A program made the translations under genes and the position numbers. Positions 16,118 through 24,424 of a stretch of 64,000 nt of DNA are shown here, in pieces. Under the pieces are notes generated by a model that was not told the origin of the DNA, did not search any database, and was given only the letters and a program-made list of their open reading frames with translations. Origin of the DNA: Chryseobacterium caseinilyticum (GTDB lineage: Bacteria; Bacteroidota; Bacteroidia; Flavobacteriales; Weeksellaceae); assembly GCF_014837145.1 (NCBI RefSeq), contig NZ_JACYFS010000003.1, positions 364,506-428,505 on the forward strand, written 5' to 3'. Every line of letters begins with the position of its first letter. Within the stretch, counting starts at the first letter, position 1.

Positions 16118-17346
16118 TGAGTAGTTCTTTGAAGAAATTTTATGTTATCGCCTGGATTTTCGGGCTTGTTTTTTATTTTTTAGACTACGTCATCAGATCT
16201 GCGCCAGCAGTGATGTTGCCACAGTTAGCAGGTCATTTTAAAACTAATAATCTGGATCTCGTCTGGATGATTGGAACTTATTATTATACGTATTCTACCT
16301 GTAGTTTGTTGGCCGGGATTGCTTTAGATAAATTAGGAGGTAAGAAATCTCTTTTTGCAGGAACTTTGATTTTAGGAATTGGTGCATTATTATTTTTAAT
16401 TTCAAGCCAGTTTGCCGGAATTTGCGGAAGGCTTCTGCAGGGGGCGGGTTGTGCATTTGCATTTCCGGGCTGTGTTTATCTGGCGAGTAAAGGTTTTTCA
16501 TCTAAATCTTTAGCAACCGCAATTGGTTTTACGCAATGTCTTGGGATGTTGGGCGGTGCATCAGGACAGTTTTTGGTTGGCCCGTGGGTAGAATCCGGAA
16601 TGGATATCAATACGTTCTGGCTATGGTCTGGAATATTTACAATCATTACAGCCTTCGCACTTTATTTTGTAATACCTAAAGAAGATTCTGAACCGGAGGA
16701 AGAAACTCATTCTAAAAAATTAGGGTATTTTGAAACCTATAAAATTGTTTTTAAAAATCCTCAGTCGTGGCTCTGCGGATTGATTTCAGGGTTGCTGTTT
16801 GCTCCGACAACTATTTTTGCAATGACCTGGGCAGTTGCGTTTTTTGAAACAGATAAGCAGTTTGCGTTTCACGATGCTGCCGTAACCAGCGGAATGGTCG
16901 CTTTCGGATGGGTTTTCGGCTGCCCGTTATTAGGGTTTATCACCGATAAAATTGGCAGAAGAAAACCAGTTTTGGTTGGTGGAGCAATACTCATGATTTT
17001 AAGTCTTCTCCAGCTCGCATTTTTACCGGAATTATTTTCTGCTAAACTCACAATGTTCATCTTGGGAGTAGGCTCGGGAGCAGCAATGATTCCGTATTCT
17101 GTAATCAAAGAAGCGAATCCTGATTTTGTAAAAGGCAGTGCTACCGGCGCAATTAATTTTATCACTTTCGGAGTCACTACATTGGTCAGCCCGGTTTTCA
17201 GTCATTATTTCGGGAAGAGTTTAGGTCTGTCGGATGCTGACATTCATTTTCAGAACTCTGTAATTTTTTGGATTGCAGGAATTGTTTTGGCAATATCAGT
17301 TTCATTTTTACTGAAAGAAACAGGCAGAAAAGCAGTGGAAATTTAG
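16117..17346 (+). CDS. MFS transporter coupled to poxB
   Basis: 409 residues with about 12 hydrophobic segments and both MFS loop motifs: GIALDKLGGKKS (after helix 2) and GFITDKIGRRKPV (after helix 8). Its start overlaps the poxB stop (TAATG). It is probably an inner-membrane carrier of small organic anions, and the coupling to a pyruvate-to-acetate enzyme suggests transport of a related carboxylate, but the substrate cannot be told from the sequence. Confidence 0.88.
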   Translation: MSSSLKKFYVIAWIFGLVFYFLDYVIRSAPAVMLPQLAGHFKTNNLDLVWMIGTYYYTYSTCSLLAGIALDKLGGKKSLFAGTLILGIGALLFLISSQFAGICGRLLQGAGCAFAFPGCVYLASKGFSSKSLATAIGFTQCLGMLGGASGQFLVGPWVESGMDINTFWLWSGIFTIITAFALYFVIPKEDSEPEEETHSKKLGYFETYKIVFKNPQSWLCGLISGLLFAPTTIFAMTWAVAFFETDKQFAFHDAAVTSGMVAFGWVFGCPLLGFITDKIGRRKPVLVGGAILMILSLLQLAFLPELFSAKLTMFILGVGSGAAMIPYSVIKEANPDFVKGSATGAINFITFGVTTLVSPVFSHYFGKSLGLSDADIHFQNSVIFWIAGIVLAISVSFLLKETGRKAVEI

Positions 17347-17366
17347 AAGGAAGAGAATAATTTAAA

Positions 17367-17374
17367 TATATTTG
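17367..17374 (+). promoter_or_regulatory. Candidate promoter -7 box before the single-module TonB_C genes
   Basis: TATATTTG, 39 bases before the ATG at 17413. No TTG at the usual spacing. It would separate this pair from the poxB-MFS unit. Confidence 0.4.
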
Positions 17375-17412
17375 GTGAGAAATTTGTACGGTTTAGCACA
17401 AATTAAATTCTT

Positions 17413-17901
17413 ATGAAATCAACATTTTTTATAGTAGCTTTTGTGTTTTCAAACTTGTTATTTGCCCAGCAGTATGATTTGGAAGATCAGGAAAGCAACG
17501 TCATCATTTCAGAAACCAATAAAAACATTCTGAAAATAGCGATCAATGATCCGCTTCAGGTTGCGGTAAAAAACTGCAAAGATTTTAAAGCAGCCAATGT
17601 TAGTGGTGGTGTCACAGCCTACACAGAGACTTTAAGAAGATACATGTTCAATTATCTTAATTCAGAATTTTATGTTTTGAACGGTGATTTCACATTTACA
17701 CTTACAGTAAACGAAAAGGGTAAAATCACAAAAATTGAAGGAAGCCCGAAGGTAGACAACAGTGAAGTTTTTTTTGATGATATGAAATACATTATGAGAA
17801 GAATAAAAAATACCTGGACGCCGGCAACCTGCAACGGAAAGCCTGTCTCCAGTGAAATTAAAATTAAAATGAATTTCAATTCTGTAGCCACAGATCTTTA
17901 A
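17413..17901 (+). CDS. Secreted single-module TonB_C-like protein
   Basis: 162 residues with a signal peptide ending at NLLFAQQ. One TonB_C-like module covers about residues 60-160: SGGVTAYTETLRRYM, a strand pair with VNEKGKITKIEG, then IKNTWTPATCNGKPVSSEIK. This is the same plan as its neighbours but with weak sequence identity, so it is a diverged paralogue. Two Cys may form a disulfide. The next gene follows after three bases. Function unknown. Confidence 0.72.
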   Translation: MKSTFFIVAFVFSNLLFAQQYDLEDQESNVIISETNKNILKIAINDPLQVAVKNCKDFKAANVSGGVTAYTETLRRYMFNYLNSEFYVLNGDFTFTLTVNEKGKITKIEGSPKVDNSEVFFDDMKYIMRRIKNTWTPATCNGKPVSSEIKIKMNFNSVATDL

Positions 17902-17904
17902 TTT

Positions 17905-18318
17905 ATGAGACATCTTTATTTAATGTTGCCCTTCCTGTTGATAGGTTTTAAATCTTACGCTCAGACAGGTATTCAGAGTACTCAGAATGCTGTGGCGTAC
18001 CAAAAGGCAGAATTTCCCGGTGGAGAAGAAGTTTTCCGGAAAGAATTTATGAATATGGTGCACGCTTATATTGATTCGGCACTCTACCGATTACAGGGTG
18101 ATGTCACTTTTGTATTTACTGTTGGCAGCGATGGCAAAACAAAAATGTCTGAAGTACTGCCGAAGTTTAAAAATAATGAACTGTTTATAGATGATATGAG
18201 CTATGCAGTAAAGAAAATCAAAAAGAAGTGGAAGCCCGCTATGAAAAATGGATTACCTGTTGAGTCTAATTTTGTAATGAAAGTAAGATTCGGAGTAAAT
18301 TCTTATGATCATGATTAA
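17905..18318 (+). CDS. Secreted single-module TonB_C-like protein
   Basis: 137 residues: signal peptide (ending KSYAQTG), then one module starting FPGGEEVFRKEF and ending KKKWKPAMKNGLPVESNFV, with the typical TVGSDGKTKMSEV turn. It lies three bases behind the preceding paralogue, so the two are probably one operon. It has no Cys pair in the mature part and no membrane anchor. Its role is unknown. Confidence 0.72.
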   Translation: MRHLYLMLPFLLIGFKSYAQTGIQSTQNAVAYQKAEFPGGEEVFRKEFMNMVHAYIDSALYRLQGDVTFVFTVGSDGKTKMSEVLPKFKNNELFIDDMSYAVKKIKKKWKPAMKNGLPVESNFVMKVRFGVNSYDHD

Positions 18319-18380
18319 TTCATGATTTCTTAATTCATATAACACGCTTAATTGAATTAGATATTTTATTTTCGCAAAAG

Positions 18381-18404
18381 CTCTGATCAATTCGGAGTTT
18401 TTTT
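18381..18404 (+). terminator. Terminator directly in front of the next start codon
   Basis: CTCTGA, loop TCAAT, TCGGAG, then seven T. The T run ends three bases before the ATG at 18408. It probably ends the 17413-18318 unit, but its position means the next gene needs read-through or processing. Confidence 0.6.
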
Positions 18405-18407
18405 GTG

Positions 18408-19157
18408 ATGAAAAGAATTTTATTTTCAATATTGGTGTTCGCTTCGCTTATTTTGAAAGCTCAGGCTGAATTTGACGAATACAATAAATATCCGCGCGGA
18501 CAATATCCTTATCAGGGTGGCGAAGCTGCTTTTTACAAAGATTTTCATGAGATCGTTACGAAAAACGGATTTCAGCCTTGTGAAAATAAAGAGGAAATCT
18601 ATAATCTAAAAGTGATTATCCCCGAAAGTGGTCCCATAAAATATCTGAAAGATGAAACCAATAAAGATGCAGCAGAAAAGTACAAATGTACTTATGATTT
18701 GGGTCTTAAAGTAGTTTCCCTGATGGATAAATGGAAACCTGTAGTAATTGACGGAGAAAAGAAACAGTCTGTTGCGCAGTTTTATATTATCTCAGATCAT
18801 CTTTTTGAAAATTATAAACAAGGCTACATCCCTTCCGGAATGGCGACAAATTACAATAATCAATCTGGCGGCGGAATAAATTCATTCCGGAAACTGGTTG
18901 CTGACCGAATTGATACACGTGGTTACAACTGGTCAAGAGCTTTTACGATGGTGGTAACTTTTGTGGTAAATACAGATGGCGGAATAGAGGATTTAAAAGT
19001 TGTACAGTCTTCAGGATTACCCGAATTTGACCAGAGAGTTCTTCGCGGAATCAAAAGTGTTACAGGAAAAAAACACAAATGGACTCCCGGAAAAATGGAT
19101 GGTGTTCCTGTAAGGTCAAGGTTCAGATTACCTCTGCGTTTTGGTGCACCGGAATAA
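18408..19157 (+). CDS. Secreted protein with two TonB C-terminal-like modules
   Basis: 249 residues from the ATG at 18408 (a GTG lies one codon earlier), with a signal peptide ending LILKAQA. It is a clear paralogue of the gene at 13375: module 1 starts YQGGEAAFYKDFHEI and holds the two conserved Cys (QPCENKEE, YKCTYDLG); module 2 starts SGGGINSFRKLV and ends HKWTPGKMDGVPVRSRFRLP. As in the paralogue there is a signal peptide but no inner-membrane anchor. It follows a terminator T run by three bases. Function unknown; interaction with TonB-dependent transport is only a guess. Confidence 0.8.
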   Translation: MKRILFSILVFASLILKAQAEFDEYNKYPRGQYPYQGGEAAFYKDFHEIVTKNGFQPCENKEEIYNLKVIIPESGPIKYLKDETNKDAAEKYKCTYDLGLKVVSLMDKWKPVVIDGEKKQSVAQFYIISDHLFENYKQGYIPSGMATNYNNQSGGGINSFRKLVADRIDTRGYNWSRAFTMVVTFVVNTDGGIEDLKVVQSSGLPEFDQRVLRGIKSVTGKKHKWTPGKMDGVPVRSRFRLPLRFGAPE

Positions 19158-19210
19158 ATTTCAGGCAAAAAACTCAAATTTCACTCCTGCCATTCTGTCA
19201 CAATATTTTG

Positions 19211-19218
19211 TATCTTTG
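19211..19218 (+). promoter_or_regulatory. Promoter -7 box for miaB
   Basis: TATCTTTG followed by CA, about 95 bases before the chosen GTG start. No exact TTG at the expected spacing. Confidence 0.5.
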
Positions 19219-19268
19219 CAAATTCAATCGATTTGTAAATTTAATTTTTGAAATTGAATTGCACAGCA

Positions 19269-19306
19269 GTTCAAATCTCAAATCTCAAATCTCAAATCTC
19301 AAATCA
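19269..19306. repeat. Tandem heptamer repeat upstream of miaB
   Basis: The unit CAAATCT is repeated about five times without interruption. It lies between the miaB promoter and start codon and would fall inside the coding frame if an upstream ATG at 19248 were used. Such short tandem arrays can change length by slippage. Confidence 0.85.
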
Positions 19307-19313
19307 AGATACC

Positions 19314-20747
19314 GTGCAGGAAAAATATATAGACGAAACAAAACAGGGCGAAGCCTTTGCCATCCTCGAAAAACCGGAAAATTCTAAAAAGCTGTTTTTG
19401 GAAAGCTACGGATGTCAGATGAATTTCTCTGATTCTGAAATCGTTGCGTCAATTCTTAACGAACAAGGCTATAACACTACTTTGAAAGTAGAAGAAGCGG
19501 ATTTGATTCTTCTAAATACCTGTTCGATTCGTGAAAAAGCTGAGCAAACCGTGCGAATGCGTTTGGCTCAGTTTAAAAATCTTAAAAAAGAACGCCCAAA
19601 TATGACGGTCGGAGTTTTGGGCTGTATGGCGGAAAGATTAAAAACTAAATTTTTAGAGGAAGAACAACTCGTAGATTTGGTCGTAGGTCCTGATGCTTAC
19701 AGAGATTTACCGAATCTTTTGAAAGAAACCGAAGACGGGAGAGATGCCATCAACGTAATCCTTTCAAAAGAAGAAACTTATGCAGACATCAATCCGGTTC
19801 GTCTTGGCGGAAACGGTGTTACAGCTTTCGTGACTATTACACGTGGTTGCGATAATATGTGTACTTTTTGCGTGGTTCCGTTTACGAGAGGCCGTGAGAG
19901 AAGTCGTGACCCACATTCAATCATCGAAGAATGTAAAAATTTGTGGGAAAATGGTTACAAAGAAATCACTTTGCTTGGGCAGAATGTTGACTCGTATCTT
20001 TGGTACGGTGGCGGTCCGAAAAAAGATTTCGCAAAAGCTTCTGAAATGCAAAAATTAACGGCAACTAATTTCGCTCAGTTGCTTGATATGGTTGCGGTTG
20101 CTGTTCCTAAGATGAGAATCAGATTCTCAACTTCCAATCCTCACGAAATGACGGAAGAGGTTTTCAGAATGATTGCAAAGCACGATAATATCTGTAATTA
20201 TGTACACCTTCCTGTTCAAAGTGGAAGCGACAGAATTCTTCAGTTGATGAACCGCCAGCACACACGTCAGGAATATTTGGATTTAATTAAAAAAGGAAAA
20301 GAAATTGTTCCCGACATTTCATTTTCACAAGATATGATTATCGGATTTTGCACCGAAACTGAGGAAGATCATCAATTGACAATGAGTTTAATGCGTGAAG
20401 TTGAGTACGACTACGGTTATATGTTCTCTTATTCAACAAGACCCGGAACACCCGCTCACAAGAAGATGGAAGATGATATTCCTGCAGATGTCAAACAACG
20501 CAGATTGGCAGAAGTAATTGCTTTGCAAGGTGAACTTTCAAGAAAAAGAATGCAGGGTTACGTGGGCAGAGTTCACGAGATTTTGATTGAAGGAATTTCC
20601 AAGAAAAATAAAAACCAGTGGAAAGGCCGAAATTCCCAAAATGCAGTTTGTGTATTTGATATGATGGAAGGTCAGAAATTGGGCGACATTGTGTCTGTAT
20701 TTGTGCACGGAAATACGCAGGGAACGCTTTTGGGGGAAACGGTTTAG
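19314..20747 (+). CDS. miaB: tRNA-2-methylthio-N6-dimethylallyladenosine synthase MiaB
   Basis: A radical-SAM methylthiotransferase that adds a methylthio group to i6A37 of tRNAs. It has the N-terminal cluster ligands ([21 protein letters not shown]), the radical-SAM motif GCDNMCTFC, and a C-terminal TRAM domain. The frame opens at 19248, but those first codons translate the heptamer array; the GTG at 19314 gives [12 protein letters not shown], a more natural start and a 477-residue protein. A promoter box lies at 19211. Confidence 0.93.
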   Translation: MQEKYIDETKQGEAFAILEKPENSKKLFLESYGCQMNFSDSEIVASILNEQGYNTTLKVEEADLILLNTCSIREKAEQTVRMRLAQFKNLKKERPNMTVGVLGCMAERLKTKFLEEEQLVDLVVGPDAYRDLPNLLKETEDGRDAINVILSKEETYADINPVRLGGNGVTAFVTITRGCDNMCTFCVVPFTRGRERSRDPHSIIEECKNLWENGYKEITLLGQNVDSYLWYGGGPKKDFAKASEMQKLTATNFAQLLDMVAVAVPKMRIRFSTSNPHEMTEEVFRMIAKHDNICNYVHLPVQSGSDRILQLMNRQHTRQEYLDLIKKGKEIVPDISFSQDMIIGFCTETEEDHQLTMSLMREVEYDYGYMFSYSTRPGTPAHKKMEDDIPADVKQRRLAEVIALQGELSRKRMQGYVGRVHEILIEGISKKNKNQWKGRNSQNAVCVFDMMEGQKLGDIVSVFVHGNTQGTLLGETV

Positions 20748-20769
20748 GAATTCGATATTTAAAATTTTA

Positions 20770-21357
20770 GTGGATAATCTTCAGTCTCAAAAATTATTTC
20801 AAAATATTTCTGCATTGTTAGAAAATGCAAGAAAGAGAGTCGCTATTGCTGTAGATCAGACAATGGTTCTCACCTATTTTGAAATAGGAAGAATGATTGT
20901 GGAAGATGAGCAGAATGGCGAAAATCGTGCTGAGTATGGTAAAGCTTTGCTCAAAGGTTTGTCTCTTAATTTAACGGAAAAGTTTGGTAAAGGTTTTTCT
21001 GAAACAAATCTAAAACAGATGAGACATTTTTATATGTCTTATTCAATTGGTCAGACAGTATCTGACGGATTCAAAAAAATAAGTCAGACAGTGTCTGCCG
21101 AATTTGAAACGGCTCACAATCAGCAGTTTGAAATCTCCGAAACAGATTCCCAGAAATTATTTCCAAAATTAAATCTCTCTTGGTCTCATTATCTCAAATT
21201 AATGAGAATCAAAGATTTAAATGAAAGGAAATTTTATGAAATTGAATCATTAAAAAACAATTGGAGTTTGCGGGAATTGCAGATTTTTGCCAGCAAGTAT
21301 CTCACTGTTTTGCCGAGCAAGGAAGATTTTATTAAAATTTTAGAAGAAAATCAATAA
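20770..21357 (+). pseudogene. DUF1016 (YhcG-type) gene lacking its PDDEXK nuclease domain
   Basis: 195 residues from the GTG at 20770. Residues 1-170 match the DUF1016_N DNA-binding region (TYFEIGRMIVEDEQNG, FSETNLKQMRHFY, LSWSHYLKLMRI, NNWSLRELQ). In full-length YhcG proteins, about 340 residues, this is followed by a PDDEXK nuclease. Here NNWSLRELQ runs straight into IFASKYLTVLPSKEDF, which resembles the extreme C-terminus of the family, so an in-frame internal deletion seems to have removed the nuclease. It may be a remnant or a DNA-binding protein without nuclease. It sits 22 bases after miaB. Confidence 0.7.
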
Positions 21358-21366
21358 ACCTACACA

Positions 21367-21789
21367 GTGGAGAAATTTCAAAAATATTGCCTCAGTGTTT
21401 TATTGGTGATCATCAGTACCAATATTTCTGCGCAGATCAGCAACGGCACTGTAAAAAGTGAAGACTGTAAAGTGCTGTATGAAATTTACAATCAGTTTTT
21501 AAGCTCAGGACAATGTGAAGCATTAGAAAAAACCGTTTTAAATGGAAATTCAAAACGCAGGTTTTCAATTGGCGAAAAGCAGAATGCAGCCGATCTTTTT
21601 GGTTCATTCAATACACAGAATAAAAACAACCTTCATAAAACAGAAATCCGTTTTTCGGAAGAAAAGCATAATCAGCTTTTAATTGTTTTTTTAAAAGAAA
21701 ATAAAAAGAACTTTATTGCTGATATTTTATATTTAAAAAGTAAGGTTTCAAAGATTAGAAACAAGGATTATTTGAATACAGTTAGCTGA
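21367..21789 (+). CDS. Small secreted hypothetical protein
   Basis: 140 residues from a GTG start, nine bases after the preceding gene; no better start is visible. A signal peptide ends near NISAQI. The mature part is Lys/Asn-rich with two Cys (SEDCKVL, SGQCEAL) and shows no motif I recognise. It is probably periplasmic or exported. Confidence 0.6.
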   Translation: MEKFQKYCLSVLLVIISTNISAQISNGTVKSEDCKVLYEIYNQFLSSGQCEALEKTVLNGNSKRRFSIGEKQNAADLFGSFNTQNKNNLHKTEIRFSEEKHNQLLIVFLKENKKNFIADILYLKSKVSKIRNKDYLNTVS

Positions 21790-21869
21790 AAATCAAGTCA
21801 AATTATTTATCTAACTGATTTATCTACAGCAAAGTAGATGAAAATTTAATCAAAAAAAATCTTAATTAT

Positions 21870-23165
21870 ATGAGTATCGAACTTCAAAATATAAAAAACC
21901 GTTTCGGCATCATCGGAAATTTTCCCGCTTTAAACCGTGCACTCGAAAAATCAATACAGGTGGCACCTACCGACATTTCCGTTTTGGTAGTCGGGGAAAG
22001 TGGTGTTGGGAAAGAATTTATCCCGAAAATTATTCACTCAGAATCCAAAAGAAAACATCAGCCATACATCGTCGTCAACTGTGGGGCAATACCTGAAGGA
22101 ACCATCGATTCCGAGCTTTTCGGTCACGAAAAAGGTGCATTTACAGGCGCTACGGCTACAAGAAAAGGATATTTCGAAGTGGCAGACGGCGGAACAATCT
22201 TTCTTGATGAGGTTGGTGAATTGCCTTTGCAGACGCAGGTTCGTCTGTTAAGAGTTTTGGAAAGCGGTGAATTTATGAAAGTGGGTTCTTCACAGATTCA
22301 GAAAACCAATGTGAGAATTGTTGCAGCAACAAATGTAAACATGATGAAAGCCATTCAGGACGGGCGTTTCCGTGAGGATTTGTTTTACCGTCTGAATACC
22401 GTTCAGATTGATATGCCTGCTTTGAGAGAAAGAAAAGGCGACATTCATTTGTTATTCAGAAAATTCGCCATTGATTTTGCCGAAAAATACAGAATGCCAG
22501 AGCTTGAACTTGAGCCGGGCGCCGTTCATTACATCGAAAATTACACTTTCCCTGGAAATGTACGTCAGCTGAGAAATCTGGTGGAACAAATGACGGTTGT
22601 GGAGCGTGAACGAAAAGTTTCTGTGACAAAACTTACAGAATATATCCCGATGGATGCGCATTTGCCGATGGTGGTAAATCAGCCGGGCGGTCAAAAACAA
22701 ACTGATTTCGGAAATGAAAGGGAAATCATATACAAAATTCTCTTCGATATGCGGAGCGATATAAATGATTTAAAATCCTTAACTTCGGAACTCATAAAGA
22801 ATCGTGGAACAGGAGATCTGAGCAATCAGGAGAAAAATTTGATTAACAGAATTTACACTCCCGAATCCACGCCACAAACGGCAAGTCCGAATTCTTTGCT
22901 GTATTTTGAAAATAACAGCAACAACGGTCAGAATATTCAGAATCCTACGATCATTTCTAATGCGGATGATACTTATGAAGATTTTGAAGATATTGAAATT
23001 GAAGAAAACAAACCAGAATCTCTTTCATTGCAGAACAATGAGAAAGATTTAATTGTAAAAGCTCTGGAAAAGCATAACGGCAGAAGAAACCGTGCAGCAG
23101 ACGAACTCGGGATTTCCCAGAGAACTCTGTACAGAAAAATAAAACAATATAACTTAGAAGAATAA
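21870..23165 (+). CDS. Sigma-54-dependent transcriptional activator without receiver domain
   Basis: 431 residues. The AAA+ sigma-54 interaction domain has Walker A GESGVGKE (42-49), the sigma-54 contact loop GAFTGA (89-94) and Walker B TIFLDE (109-114); a C-terminal Fis-type helix-turn-helix (about 388-428, NRAADELGISQRTLYRKI) binds DNA. It starts almost directly with the AAA+ domain, so there is no N-terminal sensor; a long linker (about 270-385) is low in complexity. It likely acts on sigma-54 promoters elsewhere or on the envelope genes that follow. Confidence 0.92.
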   Translation: MSIELQNIKNRFGIIGNFPALNRALEKSIQVAPTDISVLVVGESGVGKEFIPKIIHSESKRKHQPYIVVNCGAIPEGTIDSELFGHEKGAFTGATATRKGYFEVADGGTIFLDEVGELPLQTQVRLLRVLESGEFMKVGSSQIQKTNVRIVAATNVNMMKAIQDGRFREDLFYRLNTVQIDMPALRERKGDIHLLFRKFAIDFAEKYRMPELELEPGAVHYIENYTFPGNVRQLRNLVEQMTVVERERKVSVTKLTEYIPMDAHLPMVVNQPGGQKQTDFGNEREIIYKILFDMRSDINDLKSLTSELIKNRGTGDLSNQEKNLINRIYTPESTPQTASPNSLLYFENNSNNGQNIQNPTIISNADDTYEDFEDIEIEENKPESLSLQNNEKDLIVKALEKHNGRRNRAADELGISQRTLYRKIKQYNLEE

Positions 23166-23188
23166 ATTATAACACTAAATCAAAAAAT

Positions 23189-23890
23189 ATGAACTTAAAC
23201 TTTACCGCAAAACCAATTAATTTTAAATTCGGCGAGTACATCAACAAAGGATTTGAACTTCTAAAAAAAGATTTTGGGAACATATTCCTTGCATTTTTAT
23301 GTTGTTTCGTGATGGGAATTATCCCTTTCTGCGGAATGCTTGGTGCCGGAAATTTTTATCAGTATCTAAGAAAACTGAATAAAGGTCAACAGGCAAGTCC
23401 GAGTGATATTTTCAATTTCGATAAATTTATGCCTTATTTTATTCTTCAGCTTATTTTAGTGGGAGCTATGTTGGTTCTTTATATTCCGTTTATAATTTTA
23501 ATGCCGATGATTGCGTACACCCAAGGTGATGAGCCGTCTCCATGGATAGGATTTTTATTTTTTCCATTTATGTTGATGGGTTATGCAGCTCTAATTTATT
23601 TTTTACTAAAAGGATTTTACATTCCGGCGCTGATTTCTTTAAAAGACGTAACAGATATCAAGACAGCATGGAATGTTTCAAAAGTTATGACCAAAGGAAA
23701 TTTGGTTTCAATATTCCTTTTTTCATTTGTTTTGGTTATTATATTATATGCTGGTATTCTTGCCTGTGGTATCGGTTTGTTCGCTACCATGCCCTTTGTC
23801 TACGTTGCCAATTATTTTGCTTACGAAGACGCCCTTCAGCAGATTGATCACGACGAAATTACCGAGATTGGCATCCAGGAAAAATTTTAA
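23189..23890 (+). CDS. Integral membrane protein of unknown function
   Basis: 233 residues with about five transmembrane segments (for example near 28-50, 88-112, 128-150 and 185-215) and charged termini. The pattern of amphipathic helix plus membrane segments (LKDVTDIKTAWNVSKVMTKGN) resembles DUF975-like or glycerophosphodiester-type membrane proteins, but I cannot name the family. It lies 23 bases after the sigma-54 activator and 11 before lptE, suggesting one operon. Confidence 0.65.
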   Translation: MNLNFTAKPINFKFGEYINKGFELLKKDFGNIFLAFLCCFVMGIIPFCGMLGAGNFYQYLRKLNKGQQASPSDIFNFDKFMPYFILQLILVGAMLVLYIPFIILMPMIAYTQGDEPSPWIGFLFFPFMLMGYAALIYFLLKGFYIPALISLKDVTDIKTAWNVSKVMTKGNLVSIFLFSFVLVIILYAGILACGIGLFATMPFVYVANYFAYEDALQQIDHDEITEIGIQEKF

Positions 23891-23901
23891 ATTTAAATTA
23901 A

Positions 23902-24423
23902 ATGAATTCTCTTAAAAATCTATTTTTACTATTCATATCTGTGAGCTTGCTGAATTCCTGCTACAGCTTCACAGGTTCATCCCTGAAAGATGAAAAAACG
24001 GTGCAGATCAACGAGTTTCCAAACAATGCTCCGTTGGTAAATCCTACGCTTTCGCAACAGTTTTCCACAGATATTCAAAACAGATTTTTACAGAGAACTA
24101 CTTTGAAAGGAACAAAATCAAACCCCGATATTTTAATTGAAGGTGAGATTACAGATTATTCGATCATGCCTACCAACATCAGCTCAACTACGCAGCAGAC
24201 GTCGGCCGGTACCATTCAGCAATCGCAGAATAAACTTACGATTACAATCAAAGTGCATTACGAAAACAAACTGCACCCAGACTTAAGTTTCGACAGAACG
24301 TACATGGATGAGGCAGCCTTCAACAGCGATCTTTCGCAGGCAGATATCGAAGCGTCGCAGGTGAGATTGGTAACTGAGAGAATTATCAACAAGATTTTTA
24401 ATGATATTGTAGCAAACTGGTAA
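23902..24423 (+). CDS. lptE: LptE, LPS-assembly lipoprotein
   Basis: 173 residues with a lipobox (SVSLLNSC, Cys20) and a mature part of the Bacteroidota LptE type (VQINEFPNNAP near the N-terminus, then alternating strands and a helix DIEASQVRLVTERIINKI). LptE plugs the LptD barrel and delivers lipopolysaccharide to the outer leaflet. It is one base before the next gene, so translation is probably coupled. Confidence 0.85.
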   Translation: MNSLKNLFLLFISVSLLNSCYSFTGSSLKDEKTVQINEFPNNAPLVNPTLSQQFSTDIQNRFLQRTTLKGTKSNPDILIEGEITDYSIMPTNISSTTQQTSAGTIQQSQNKLTITIKVHYENKLHPDLSFDRTYMDEAAFNSDLSQADIEASQVRLVTERIINKIFNDIVANW

Positions 24424-24424
24424 G

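Noticed and set aside
19079..19387. A 102-codon frame covering the miaB leader
   Set aside because: It is out of frame with both flanking genes and spans the promoter and heptamer array.
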